A stretch of DNA of 64,000 nucleotides from Acidobacteriaceae bacterium (GCA_003151335.1 PLXE01000083.1:1-64000); one strand, 5' to 3'. Counted from the stretch's first letter, positions 16,361 to 25,229 are shown. A program made the numbers and translations. The notes: generated by a model not told the origin, from the letters alone.

Positions 16361-18688
16361 CTACTTCGATTTCATCTCATGGACGCCGTCCCAGTCAGCA
16401 GCAGGAGGTTCCTCCATGAACTCCATACAGCGTTGCAGGAGCACCTGGGTTGGGCCGTCATGAGGATGGGTAGCCAAGATCGGGCCAAATTTCTCTGCTG
16501 CGACTCGCCAGTCGCGGGTGCGGTAGCAGGCCAGCGCCGTGTTGTATGCCGTAAGGAGTGCTTCATACTTGCCGCGTTGCGACAGTGGCGCCAGCAGTTC
16601 GTAGATGGTGACAGGTTGTTTCTTCCCTTTGACCCGGATCTTGTCGACCTCGCGCGCAACAAACTGGCGTGAGACCTGCCCATAGGTGCTTTCGCTGATG
16701 ATGATCTGGGTCCGGTACTGTTTAGTCATGCCCTCGAGGCGGGAGGCAAGGTTGACATTGTCGCCCATCACCGTCCACGCCAGGCGCTTGTCCGATCCCA
16801 TGTTGCCGACGTTCACCGGCCCCGTATTTAGGCCGATGCCGATCGAGATTTCAGGGCAGCCACGGGCGCTCCAGTCGTGATTCAGCTCCGCCAGACGCGC
16901 GATCATCTCCGTGGCGCAGCAACAGGCATGATAAGCGTGGTCTTCGAGCGGGTAAGGCGAGCCCCAGAACGCCATGACGGCGTCGCCGATGTACTTGTCG
17001 AGTGTTCCGAGATGCCGGAACAGGATGTCGGTCATCGCGCCTAGATATTCATTCAGTAGGCGCACCAGTTCGTCCGGACTCATACCCTCGGAGAGGTTCG
17101 TGAAGTCCCGGATGTCACTAAACATGACAGTAAGATCCTTGATCTCTCCTCCAGGCCGAATGTACTTCTGCGGGTCTTTCTCGATGAGAGCGATGACGCC
17201 GGGCGAGAGATATTGCGAGAAAGTCTTGCGAATCTTCCGTTTCTCCCGTTCTTCGAAGAACACACGGAAGCTGATGGCCGACACATAGGAGCCGACCAGC
17301 GTGGCTGCGGGAATCACGAAGCTGAACCAGCGCCCCCAATGGACAAAACTGAAATACACGAAGCACGCGAAGGCCGCTATAACGAGGAAAACGGTGGCAG
17401 TGGCCACGAAAGGGCGGCACCGACCGAACCAGAACCCGGCCCCGAAGAGGATAATGAGGCCGATGTCCACCAATTCTTCGCGCGAGCCCCGGACTAGGAA
17501 GGTACGGTGGGGCTCGTTGCTGTGCAGGAGGTTATCGAGGATATTGGCATGCACCTCGACACCCATATAGCCGGGATCATGAAAAGGCGTATTCCGCACT
17601 TCGCCACTTGCAAGTGCCGTGGCGCCAACGAAGACAATTTTGTCGCGAAAGCCATCTAGAGAAAGCGGTCTGTACAAAACATCAACCATCGAGTAGTACG
17701 GATACGAGTGAAATGGGCCAGCGTAATTGATCAGCGCGGTCCCGTTTTGCCATGGCCGTATTTCGTGCGATCCAAACTGGATACGCTCGATTCCATCAAT
17801 CGCGATGTAGGCCGCGATCTGCTGGTCCGGAATGTCTTCGTACTGTCGCAGGACCTGCAGGTCAAGGGATGGGAAAAAGTCGCGGTCCTGGTACTGAATC
17901 ATGAGCAGCGCTCTGCGCAGCGTGCCGTCGGCGTCAGGAACGATATCGAAGGAGCCAGAGGATGCGGCAGCCTCAGCGAATTGCGGGAGATTAGCCTCGA
18001 CGCCCTGAGCAACCGGGCCTCCACTGTGAACCCAAGCTTCCTCAAGATTGAAATCTTGCTTGCCGGACTTGGCTTTCAGCACTTGGGGAAAATCTTTAGC
18101 CCAAACGATGTTGTAGTATGCCTCGGCCAATTTGGGATCGGCAGGAGCGCGGTCAGCATTAAGAAAGGAATGTCCGAGAACGACGTTGCCCGCCTCCTTG
18201 AGGGCGGCTGCAAACTGGGCGTCGACATCGGCTTGCTGCTGGAGTACCTCGACCTTTTTCTCGAGGCCCGAGCTTGCTTTGATCTCCGCTTCCTGGCGAA
18301 GCCGGCTCAACACTGCCAACGCTTCGCTGCTTTGAGGAGTGGGGAAAGTCATGTCGAAGGCGACAACGCGGGCGCCTTCCTCCTTTAGCTTGCGGACGAG
18401 AGCAGCGAAAGAACTACGTGGCAGAGGATAAGAGCCGAGCTCCCGCAGCGTCTTCTCATCAATACCGACGATCACAATTCGGGGGTCTGGTGTGCGCTTA
18501 CCCCGCAAGGCAAACCGAAGATCCAGGGAGCGCTGCTCAATGTCCTGCAGAAAGACAAAGCCGGCTCGGCGGTTTTCACCGATTCCAGAATAGGCAAACA
18601 GAAACAGGCCGATGGCAGTCGTCGCGAGAGCTATGACCAGGCTAGCGTGTTGCGAGAGCCATTTGCCTAAGATTTTCAAAAAGCGCAT
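16361..18688 (-). CDS. CHASE2-domain class III adenylate/guanylate cyclase
   Basis: 775 aa. One N-terminal helix (about 15-35) precedes a large extracytoplasmic CHASE2 sensor (about 45-395: FALRGKRTPDPRIVIVGIDE, ARVVAFDMTFPTPQ, DKIVFVGATALASGEVRNTP F). Three closely spaced helices (about 405-480) lead to a cytoplasmic class III cyclase domain (about 520-690). Its metal-binding aspartates are visible in FSDIRDFT and DKYIGDAVMAFWG, and the transition-state region in MGDNVNLASRLE. It should make cAMP (or cGMP) in response to an envelope signal. The FecR gene ends 12 bases upstream, so the pair forms an operon. A possible receptor of the product, with a cNMP-binding domain, is encoded at 29370-30203. 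Confidence 0.9.
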   Translation of the reverse strand: MRFLKILGKWLSQHASLVIALATTAIGLFLFAYSGIGENRRAGFVFLQDIEQRSLDLRFALRGKRTPDPRIVIVGIDEKTLRELGSYPLPRSSFAALVRKLKEEGARVVAFDMTFPTPQSSEALAVLSRLRQEAEIKASSGLEKKVEVLQQQADVDAQFAAALKEAGNVVLGHSFLNADRAPADPKLAEAYYNIVWAKDFPQVLKAKSGKQDFNLEEAWVHSGGPVAQGVEANLPQFAEAAASSGSFDIVPDADGTLRRALLMIQYQDRDFFPSLDLQVLRQYEDIPDQQIAAYIAIDGIERIQFGSHEIRPWQNGTALINYAGPFHSYPYYSMVDVLYRPLSLDGFRDKIVFVGATALASGEVRNTPFHDPGYMGVEVHANILDNLLHSNEPHRTFLVRGSREELVDIGLIILFGAGFWFGRCRPFVATATVFLVIAAFACFVYFSFVHWGRWFSFVIPAATLVGSYVSAISFRVFFEEREKRKIRKTFSQYLSPGVIALIEKDPQKYIRPGGEIKDLTVMFSDIRDFTNLSEGMSPDELVRLLNEYLGAMTDILFRHLGTLDKYIGDAVMAFWGSPYPLEDHAYHACCCATEMIARLAELNHDWSARGCPEISIGIGLNTGPVNVGNMGSDKRLAWTVMGDNVNLASRLEGMTKQYRTQIIISESTYGQVSRQFVAREVDKIRVKGKKQPVTIYELLAPLSQRGKYEALLTAYNTALACYRTRDWRVAAEKFGPILATHPHDGPTQVLLQRCMEFMEEPPAADWDGVHEMKSK

Positions 18689-18700
18689 CGTTCCGCCGGC

Positions 18701-19486
18701 CTACTTGCACCCGCAGGGCTTCGAGCTTGAATTGATTTGCGTCAGAGCGACGGTCAAGCCAGCGGTGGCAAGCAGTGCGGTGATGACAGCTATCTTTGTT
18801 CGGTGGGACCTTGCTTGGTGGGACTTCTCGCCCTGAACAGGTACGTCTGTGTCATGCATGCTGGCCTGCATCGTCGCAGGAGGAACAGAAATAGCTTGAT
18901 ACGCAACGGCTTGGTCTTTTGGGCCGATGACGATCATTTGACCTGCGATAAGCGTTATAGCTGCGCTGGTTCCCGCGCTGGCGTTGTTGCTATCCACCGC
19001 CTGAGCGCCTGGTGCAGGCGTAACTACCAGCTGCCCCTCATAGCAGATGACGGTGGTCCGGTTGTTAGCATAGGCGACATAAAAATCGGTACCTATCACG
19101 CCGATTACCGCGTTTGGGGTCTTTACTTCATACTTTCCCCCCGGTTGCGTCATCTTCACGACTTGGTTTCGCAGCTTGCCATAGTTCATCTCAAGCAACG
19201 TCTGCTGCGAACTGGCGTCGTGTTGCACGACCTTCAGCTCACTGTTCGAGCCAAGACTCAAGATCGAGCCGTCCGTGAGCCCGGCTCGAACGCGTCCTTT
19301 CGCATTGGTTTTGAGCAAGTCGTTCCACTGCAGCGTATCCTTCACCGCGAGTGGGTGTGCGTTACGCGAAGCATCCGGGATCAGTCGCTGCACCTCGCCT
19401 GCGGGCTGGTCGCCGCTTGGCGCACCTAACGCCGGTACCACCAAGAGAAGCAGAGACAGAAAAAAGGAAAGCAGTGACCTGAGCAT
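18701..19486 (-). CDS. FecR-domain exported protein
   Basis: 261 aa from ATG 19486 (GGAGAGG upstream; an ATG at 19534 is less likely). Signal peptide MLRSLLSFFLSLLLLVVPAL, then the FecR core: LQWNDLLKTNAKGRVRAGLT DGSILSLGSNSELKV, followed by VKTPNAVIGVIGTDFYVAYA and ICYEGQLVV. This is the stand-alone secreted FecR type, not the sigma-regulator type with an N-terminal anti-sigma region. A C-terminal hydrophobic segment (KIAVITALLATAGLTVALTQ) may anchor it. FecR plus CHASE2-cyclase pairs occur in several phyla; FecR is presumed to supply or modulate the signal for CHASE2. Confidence 0.85.
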   Translation of the reverse strand: MLRSLLSFFLSLLLLVVPALGAPSGDQPAGEVQRLIPDASRNAHPLAVKDTLQWNDLLKTNAKGRVRAGLTDGSILSLGSNSELKVVQHDASSQQTLLEMNYGKLRNQVVKMTQPGGKYEVKTPNAVIGVIGTDFYVAYANNRTTVICYEGQLVVTPAPGAQAVDSNNASAGTSAAITLIAGQMIVIGPKDQAVAYQAISVPPATMQASMHDTDVPVQGEKSHQARSHRTKIAVITALLATAGLTVALTQINSSSKPCGCK

Positions 19487-19715
19487 TGCACCTCTCCGGT
19501 TAGCTCTAGTTTTTACGGGTAACGCTTGCTGCATTGTCTCTCAATTGCAGCGCAAGTCAAGGGGCTTTCCACGAGTCATACTTGCGGCGCACATGGGGAC
19601 ACGATTGCTCGACACTTGCTGCTGTATGCGTTGACCTGCCCCCCCCCGGAAAAATAGTCCAGCGGAAATGTGACTTCTCCATTTACGATGGCCCGCCAGG
19701 GCCAGAGGAAGAGTC

Positions 19716-19982
19716 GTGAGAAAGAGTCGATTCAGCGAAGATCAAATTATCGCCATCCTGAAGGAGTCGGAAGGCGGAGTCGAGACGGGGGAACTGTATC
19801 GGCGGCACGGGATCGCGCGGGCATGTTTTTATCGCTGGAAGAGCAAGTACGGCGGAATGGAGCTGAGTGAGGCGAAACGACTGCGGCAGTTGGAAGAGGA
19901 AAACCGGCAGCTGAAGCACATCGTGGCCGAACAGGCAGTGGACATTCGGGCATTGAAGGCGGTGGTCGCAAAAAAGTGGTGA
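19716..19982 (+). CDS. IS3-family OrfA
   Basis: 88 aa, full length. MRKSRFSEDQIIAILKESEG then TGELYRRHGIARACFYRWKS shows the HTH_8/transposase_8 domain, with a leucine-zipper tail (RLRQLEEENRQLKHIVAEQA). It ends at AAAAAAG (19970-19976), the A6G slippery site used in IS3 elements for -1 frameshifting into orfB. Confidence 0.85.
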   Translation: MRKSRFSEDQIIAILKESEGGVETGELYRRHGIARACFYRWKSKYGGMELSEAKRLRQLEEENRQLKHIVAEQAVDIRALKAVVAKKW

Positions 19983-20335
19983 GCCCGCAGTCGCAGCGAG
20001 AGGCGGTGCTGGTGATGCAGGTAGAAGGAGAGCTGAGCCAGCGACGCGCCTGCGGGCTGATAGAGATGCATCGTGCCACCTGTCGGTATCGGCGGCGGCG
20101 GCCGGAAGAAGGAGGATTGCGGGGACGGCTGCGTGAACTGGCGGAGGTCAGGCGCCGGTTCGGCTATCGGCGTTTGCAGGTCCTGCTGCAGCGGGAGGGC
20201 TGGCAGGTGAACCACAAACGGGTGTACCGGAGGAGAAGCTATCGTTGCGGCGCAAGCGCGGGAGAAAGCGCAGCACGGTGCGCCAGCCGCTGCGACAACG
20301 GACCCGAGTTCGTGAGCCGCATCATGGGAAGGTGA
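19976..20335 (+). pseudogene. IS3-family OrfB, internally deleted
   Basis: The N-terminal HTH_21 part is recognisable (SQRRACGLIEMHRATCRYRR, VRRRFGYRRLQVLLQREGWQ VNHKRVYR). The frame then slips: RRKRGRKRSTVRQPL is readable in another frame. It jumps directly to DNGPEFVSR of the second catalytic Asp motif, so about 100 residues carrying the first Asp of the DDE core are gone, as is everything after. Confidence 0.8.
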
Positions 20336-20473
20336 GGATTATCCTGAAGGCACGGGCGGAGGGCTAACTTCGATTGAGGCCAAGTCGGTTCGCACGCAAT
20401 TCCCCGCCGATGCCAACATCATTGTTGGCCAAGACATTTGATATGAGATGCCCTAGATAGCAGGGGCTTTGGT

Positions 20474-21067
20474 ATGCGATTCTCGTTCTCGGACACCACC
20501 GCTACAGACCGGGGGCACCCGAACACCATAAGCCTGAAACTGCGCGACACGAACCAACTCTTCAATTCGATGGACCCTTCGCCGTTCATTGAAAAGGATC
20601 TCGACGACGACGCAGAAGAATTCATCGTAAGCTGGGCCCAAGAATTTCCCCCGAACACTCCGATCAGATTGCGCATCCACCTGGACCAGTGGCCGGCGGA
20701 AGACCCCAAAGAACTGATCAGGACGGCTGTCCGCAACCATTTTGCTCACCGTGCCAAAATCACCGACCTGGAGTTCAAGCGCCTCCTAAAACAGGGCCGC
20801 ACCAGTCTCTTTATCGGGCTGCTGTTCTTGGCTGCGTGCCTACTCCTCAGCAGGATGTTGTTAGGTCAGGAGGCAGGAGCGTGGCGGCCGATGCAGATCT
20901 ATCTTTACGATTGGTGGCCTCTGTTGCGACTGAGGCGGACTTTTACCAAGCTGAGCCATATGCCCGTGGAAGTCGTCCAAAAGGGCAAACCCTTAGTGGC
21001 CTCCCTGTTCGTTAGCTACTCACTGGCGTGCGAACAATCGCCGCTGCGGCCCTGCCCCGCAGAGTAG
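20474..21067 (+). CDS. conserved hypothetical membrane protein, probably shortened
   Basis: 197 aa, with AGGGGC before ATG 20474. The product has an acidic soluble part (FNSMDPSPFIEKDLDDDAEE FIVSWAQEFP), a second conserved stretch (AVRNHFAHRAKITDLEFKRL LKQGRTS) and a membrane helix (LFIGLLFLAACLLLSRMLLG). It then runs straight into WRPMQIYLYDWWPLLRLRR. In relatives I recall, another hydrophobic segment lies between the helix and WRPMQI; here it seems to be missing in frame. The last 25 residues look random, so the natural end may be lost. No function is known. Confidence 0.6.
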   Translation: MRFSFSDTTATDRGHPNTISLKLRDTNQLFNSMDPSPFIEKDLDDDAEEFIVSWAQEFPPNTPIRLRIHLDQWPAEDPKELIRTAVRNHFAHRAKITDLEFKRLLKQGRTSLFIGLLFLAACLLLSRMLLGQEAGAWRPMQIYLYDWWPLLRLRRTFTKLSHMPVEVVQKGKPLVASLFVSYSLACEQSPLRPCPAE

Positions 21068-21472
21068 GTCGGACAAACTCTAACCACACGTATAACGGAC
21101 TACACGGAAATTGGGTGTCAGCTGATGAAAACAGCACTTCGCATAAATTGACTGTTTGTCGTCGCGAAAAGAAGACCTCCCGAAAGCCGACCAATGATTA
21201 TGGATTTGCGGTGTGCCAACACGAAGTTGGCCAGAAACCGGCTTTGGGGACATGAGCCGCAGCAGGACCTCCTACGTGATGGACCAGAAGAGGACTTCTG
21301 GGCCGCGTCGATTGGAGCCCGTCCTCGCCTAGTTAGCGCGCTCGGACAGAGGTCGATGCCCGTCCTGCTACGCCACTCTTCGGCTCAATAGAGCCATGAC
21401 CACCAAGCTGTCCACATGACTATTTGGGAAAAGGAGCCCGACCCTGTAAAGTAATAATCCTCGCTACCTCTC
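21068..21472. other. intergenic region with dispersed motif
   Basis: No gene is seen. It contains copy 2 of the dispersed motif, preceded by GCCAAC...GTTGGC, a short hairpin. A GAGGACTTCTGGGC box near 21292 resembles sequence following the motif elsewhere. Confidence 0.5.
21227..21244. repeat. dispersed intergenic motif, copy 2
   Basis: TTGGCCAGAAACCGGCTT, identical to the copies at 11255 and 24266. The upstream GCCAAC and the GTTGGC start of the motif can pair. Confidence 0.85.
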
Positions 21473-24046
21473 ATGGCCCTCATTTCGGGTACCAAACTCG
21501 GACCTTATGAAATTCAGTCTCCGCTGGGCGCAGGCGGCATGGGAGAGGTGTATCGTGCCCGCGACACGCGCCTCGACCGCCAGGTGGCTATCAAAGTCTT
21601 GCCGGAGTCATTTGCGCGCGATGCCGACCGGTTGCGGCGCTTCGAGCAGGAAGCACGAACGGTCGCGGCCCTGAATCATCCCAATATTCTCGGCGTGTAC
21701 GACATCGGGCAGCACCAGGGATCGCCGTATATGGTCTGCGAGCTTCTCGACGGCGAGACCCTGCGCGAAAAAATGAACGACGGCCGGATGCCTCAGCGGC
21801 AGGCGATCGAATACGCGTCGCAGCTCGCCGAGGGGCTTGCCGCCGCGCATGACAAAGGCGTGGTGCATCGCGACCTGAAACCGGAGAACGTGTTCGTCAC
21901 CAAGGATGGACGGGTGAAGGTGCTCGACTTCGGGCTGGCAAAGCTCGCGCGAATAGAAGAAGCCCGCGCGCAGGGCGCAGAGGGAGCCACGGCGACTGTC
22001 CCGGCTCACACCATGCCGGGTATGGTTCTGGGCACCGCGGGGTACATGTCGCCGGAGCAGGTACGCGGCAAGGAAGTAGACGCGCGCACCGACATCTTTG
22101 CCTTCGGCGCAATCTTGTACGAAATGCTCAGCGGACAGCGCGCGTTCAAGGGCGACTCGTCCATCGAGACGATGAATGCCATCCTGAAGGATGATCCGCC
22201 AGAGTTGGACACGGACAAACTGGAACTATCGCCAGGGCTGGAGCGGATCGTGCGGCGGTGCCTGGAGAAAGAGCCGGCGCGAAGATTCCATTCGGCGCGC
22301 GACGTGGGATTTGCGCTGGAGGCGATCTCGGGCACCTCCAGTTCGAGTGTGGTGAGCCGGCACGCCCTGCCACCAGAACGCCCGCGCTGGATGAGAGTAG
22401 TGGTGCTGGCGCTAGTGGTCGTCGCAGCCGTGCTGGCGGCGTATTTCCTGGGCAAGAGGAATGTGTCGTCCTCCACCGCCTCCTACCAGCAGGTCACCTT
22501 TGAGCCGGGGTATGCAGGTCCAGCGAGGTTCACTCGCGACGGCAACACCGTCGTGTACTCGGCGTCATGGAACGGCGGAGCCAGGCAGCTGTACGCGCAG
22601 CGCAGCAACAGCGTGCAGGCCACACCGCTCAACCTCGACGCGGATGTGCTCGGCATCGCCGACAACGGCGATATGGCGGTCATCCTGAAGCGCCGTTTCC
22701 TGGCGACGTGGCTGCAGCGCGGGACGCTGGCGCGATTGCCGCTGGAGGGCGGCGCCCCGCGGCCCATCCTGGAAGACGTTTACGAGGCCGACATCACCCG
22801 CGATGGCAAAGAATTCGCGGTGGTGCGACGCGACCGCGGCAAACAGCGGCTGGAATTTCCTATCGGCAAGGTGCTGTTCGAAACGTCGGGATGGATCACC
22901 GACGTTCGCATCAGTCCGGACGGGACGCAGGTCGCATTTATGGACCACTCTGTTCTGCCCGATGATCGCGGTGCGGTGGCGCTGGTGGACAGGCAAGGGA
23001 GCGTCAAGCGCCTGACGCCGTATTACGCCACTGGCCGCAGCCTGTGCTGGACGCCCGACGGCAAAGAGGTGTGGTACACGGCAAGCCTGGAAGGTGAAGA
23101 TCCCGGTATGTACGCAGTCACGGTAACCGGAAAGCGTCGTACTGTACTGCGGTCCCCGACGGAACTGATCGTTGAAGACATCTCGGGTGCGGGCAAGGTC
23201 CTGCTGGAAAGCGTGCGCTTCCAGATCGAGATGGGCGTGAAGCGGAGCGATGAAAGCAGGGCGCGTGATCTCTATACCGGGGTCGATATGGGATCCTTGT
23301 CCTCCGATGGGCAGTGGATCGTCTTCAACCGCTACGAGGGTACCGACTACCAGGCATACGTGAAGAAGGCGGACGGGGTGGGGGCGGTGAAACTGGGCGA
23401 CGGATACGGCGCGGGCATCACCTGGGACGGGAGTACGGTAGCGGCAGCACAAAACTCGCAGCCCCACAAACTCTATCTGTATCCCACCGGCGTCGGCGAG
23501 CAGAGAGTGATCGACCTGGGAGACCTCAGCGCCGCATTCGGTACCTGGGAGAATGATCTGACGTTTTCCCGCGATGGACGATGGGCGGTCTTTTCCGCCT
23601 TCGACCCCCAACAGCAAATTCGCGATTACCTGCTCGATATGCGCGATGGCAAAGTGCGTCCCGTCACCCCTGTTGGCACCAGGGCGGGCAAGCTGTCGCC
23701 TGACGCAACGCGGATCGTCACCCTGGATGTTGCCGCGGAGAAATATGTGCTGGTGGATGTCGCTTCCGGCAAGGTAAGTGAGATTCCTGGCCTCGAGAAG
23801 GATGACGAGGTGGTGGGATGGAACCTCGATGGCCGCATGGTCAATGTATGGAACCAGGATCTGCCGGCGCGCATATCGCAGGTGGACGTGACCAGCGGGC
23901 GGCGGCAGCTCGTTCAGACGGTTGAGCCAATGGCGATGCTGGGCTCCATGTATGCACGTATGGTCACCTCCGCGGATGGCAAGACGGCAGCGTACCGGCA
24001 CAGGCGCGGACTGTACGCGATCTACATCGCCGACGGGCTGCATTGA
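21473..24046 (+). CDS. Ser/Thr protein kinase with C-terminal beta-propeller
   Basis: 857 aa. A Hanks-type kinase domain occupies residues ~11-290: glycine loop LGAGGMGEVYRARD, VAIKVLP lysine, HRDLKPEN, LDFGLAK, GYMSPEQV, and DIFAFGAILYEMLSGQRAF. A membrane helix follows (MRVVVLALVVVAAVLAAYFL, about 310-329). The rest is an extracytoplasmic WD40-like/TolB propeller, shown by repeated SPDGTQVAFM, TPDGKEVWY, SSDGQWIVF, SRDGRWAVF and SPDATRIVT strands. This is the standard acidobacterial receptor-kinase layout; the propeller probably senses a periplasmic ligand. Unlike the kinase at 1305-2729 it is complete. It is monocistronic, with 400 bp before it and 290 bp after. Confidence 0.9.
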   Translation: MALISGTKLGPYEIQSPLGAGGMGEVYRARDTRLDRQVAIKVLPESFARDADRLRRFEQEARTVAALNHPNILGVYDIGQHQGSPYMVCELLDGETLREKMNDGRMPQRQAIEYASQLAEGLAAAHDKGVVHRDLKPENVFVTKDGRVKVLDFGLAKLARIEEARAQGAEGATATVPAHTMPGMVLGTAGYMSPEQVRGKEVDARTDIFAFGAILYEMLSGQRAFKGDSSIETMNAILKDDPPELDTDKLELSPGLERIVRRCLEKEPARRFHSARDVGFALEAISGTSSSSVVSRHALPPERPRWMRVVVLALVVVAAVLAAYFLGKRNVSSSTASYQQVTFEPGYAGPARFTRDGNTVVYSASWNGGARQLYAQRSNSVQATPLNLDADVLGIADNGDMAVILKRRFLATWLQRGTLARLPLEGGAPRPILEDVYEADITRDGKEFAVVRRDRGKQRLEFPIGKVLFETSGWITDVRISPDGTQVAFMDHSVLPDDRGAVALVDRQGSVKRLTPYYATGRSLCWTPDGKEVWYTASLEGEDPGMYAVTVTGKRRTVLRSPTELIVEDISGAGKVLLESVRFQIEMGVKRSDESRARDLYTGVDMGSLSSDGQWIVFNRYEGTDYQAYVKKADGVGAVKLGDGYGAGITWDGSTVAAAQNSQPHKLYLYPTGVGEQRVIDLGDLSAAFGTWENDLTFSRDGRWAVFSAFDPQQQIRDYLLDMRDGKVRPVTPVGTRAGKLSPDATRIVTLDVAAEKYVLVDVASGKVSEIPGLEKDDEVVGWNLDGRMVNVWNQDLPARISQVDVTSGRRQLVQTVEPMAMLGSMYARMVTSADGKTAAYRHRRGLYAIYIADGLH

Positions 24047-24337
24047 AGTTTCAGCTTTAGTTTTGGATGACTGTCGCCACTCGCCCTCTGACAAGTGATC
24101 CTGGGCAGCGCCATTGCAGGCAGGCAAGGCGTTGTCGCCTTCTGGGAAGTTAGGTGCACTACGGCTCGTATGGCGGGCTACGGGCTATTTGGAAGTGGAC
24201 TCAGTTGGCGAAAATAGGGCTTCGCGTGAACCGAGGTCTCCAATTCCCCGGATGGCCAACCGCCATTGGCCAGAAACCGGCTTGTGGGAAGTGCTGAACG
24301 GGGGCGGAGCGTTTGCCGCTAGCCTTCCCTAATCCGC
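24047..24337. other. intergenic region with dispersed repeats
   Basis: No gene is seen. TTGGCGAAAATAGGGCTTCG at 24205 matches TTGGCGATAACAGGGCTTTG at 5121 in most positions, and copy 3 of the 18-bp motif follows 50 bp later. TGGCCAA...TTGGCCA can form a hairpin across the motif start. Confidence 0.55.
24266..24283. repeat. dispersed intergenic motif, copy 3
   Basis: TTGGCCAGAAACCGGCTT, preceded by TGGCCAACCGCCA, so that TGGCCAA and TTGGCCA form a perfect inverted repeat. Confidence 0.85.
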
Positions 24338-24994
24338 CTAAGTGCCGCTGTGTTTTTCGGTAAGCCATGCAACCGATCGCTGGGCGCTCCCCTTGCTCAC
24401 ATTGAGGGTTCGACATACCTGGGACCACGAGAGTCCGTCACCGCGTAGCTCACTCACGCGAACAGCGTCAATCTTGACGCGCGGCCTTCCGAACGTCTTG
24501 CTCTTAGCCCGAGCGTTCCGTAGGCCGGCTTTCACGCGCTCCTGGATAAGCGAGCGCTCAAACTCGGCCATTGCGCCGATTATCTGGAACATGAGCCGGC
24601 CGGAAGGCGTGCTCAAATCAAGATTGTCGCGGAAGCTGATGAACGCAACACCATACGCGCCGAGGTCCGCGAGGGCGTTGACGAGATGCTTCAGCGAACG
24701 ACCGAAGCGATCGATCTTCCAAACGAGCACGGCATCGAACTTTCGCCGGAGAGCGTCGGCCATGAGTTGATTCAGTTCAGGACGTGATTCCTTCGAGCCG
24801 GACACGCCCTGATCGATGTACTCGCAGGTGATGGTCCAGCCGCGGCGAGAAGCGTATTCCCGGAGTTCGGAAAGCTGCATCTCGGGATCTTGGCCGTTCA
24901 GTGTTGAAACGCGCGCGTACAAAGCGACGCGAGCAATTGTGAGGGGTGGTTCTTGAGTGAGTGAAGATGCGGTGTTACGGTGATGTACAGCCAT
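24338..24994 (-). CDS. small serine recombinase (resolvase/invertase type)
   Basis: 218 aa, with a strong AAGGAGG six bases before ATG 24994. The resolvase domain opens RVALYARVSTLNGQDPEMQL, where the Ser of ARVST is the nucleophile. It continues YIDQGVSGSKESRPELNQLM, VWKIDRFGRSLKHLVNAL and FQIIGAMAEFERSLIQERVK AGL. The C-terminus GRPRVKIDAVRVSELRGDGL SWSQVCRTLNVSKGSAQR is the helix-turn-helix. All catalytic landmarks (Ser, and the R of DRFGRS) are present. It could be a resolvase or invertase of a transposon or island; no inverted recombination sites are obvious nearby. The 55-aa gene at 25062 is 67 bp upstream on the same strand. Confidence 0.9.
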   Translation of the reverse strand: MAVHHRNTASSLTQEPPLTIARVALYARVSTLNGQDPEMQLSELREYASRRGWTITCEYIDQGVSGSKESRPELNQLMADALRRKFDAVLVWKIDRFGRSLKHLVNALADLGAYGVAFISFRDNLDLSTPSGRLMFQIIGAMAEFERSLIQERVKAGLRNARAKSKTFGRPRVKIDAVRVSELRGDGLSWSQVCRTLNVSKGSAQRSVAWLTEKHSGT

Positions 24995-25031
24995 TGGGTG
25001 CCTCCTTAGTAGGTGCCCTGGTTAGCGTCGT

Positions 25032-25051
25032 GCCGGTGTTTCCGCACCGGC
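25032..25051. promoter_or_regulatory. hairpin between the 55-aa gene and the recombinase
   Basis: GCCGGTG and CACCGGC form a perfect 7-bp stem around a 6-nt loop. It lies 11 bases past the stop of the 55-aa gene on the minus strand with no T-tract, so it may attenuate or separate the recombinase transcript. Confidence 0.4.
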
Positions 25052-25061
25052 GCGGCGCGTT

Positions 25062-25229
25062 CTAAAGTTTGGTTATCTTCTGCTCCTTGCGCGGTCGCCC
25101 GCCCTTCTTCCCATTCTGACGGGCAATTTCTCGTATCCGTTCAATGCCGAAATGCTGCACTCGGGTCGCATAGCTACGTCTCCCCATCCACGACATCACT
25201 TCGGCAAGCTGCAATTGCTTCACGCACAT
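25062..25229 (-). CDS. 55-aa basic protein, putative DNA-binding
   Basis: Complete small frame beginning ATG 25229: MCVKQLQLAEVMSWMGRRSY, then RVQHFGIERIREIARQNGKK GGRPRKEQK. The C-terminus is strongly basic, and the RIREIARxNGKKGGRPRK pattern resembles the tails of small regulators. TTGACA and TAGATT on this strand are spaced 17 bp apart (25253-25258, 25230-25235) around the palindrome CTAAACAGTTTAG. If that promoter is used, transcription would begin inside the frame and translation at GTG 25223 or ATG 25196. It is upstream of the serine recombinase and might regulate it. Confidence 0.5.
   Translation of the reverse strand: MCVKQLQLAEVMSWMGRRSYATRVQHFGIERIREIARQNGKKGGRPRKEQKITKL

Larger units (their letters stand above)
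19632..20338 (+). mobile_element. IS3-family insertion sequence remnant
   Basis: The left end opens TGACCTGCCCCCCCCCGGAA, as in the IS3-family groups with TGACCTGCCCC termini. orfA is intact. orfB is truncated and internally deleted, and no matching right end (GGGGCAGGTCA) follows. The element is dead. Confidence 0.8.

Noticed and set aside
22565-24127. Long minus-strand open frame opposite the kinase
   Set aside because: It is a GC-rich shadow of the propeller-coding strand, with no domain pattern and low-complexity His/Arg composition.
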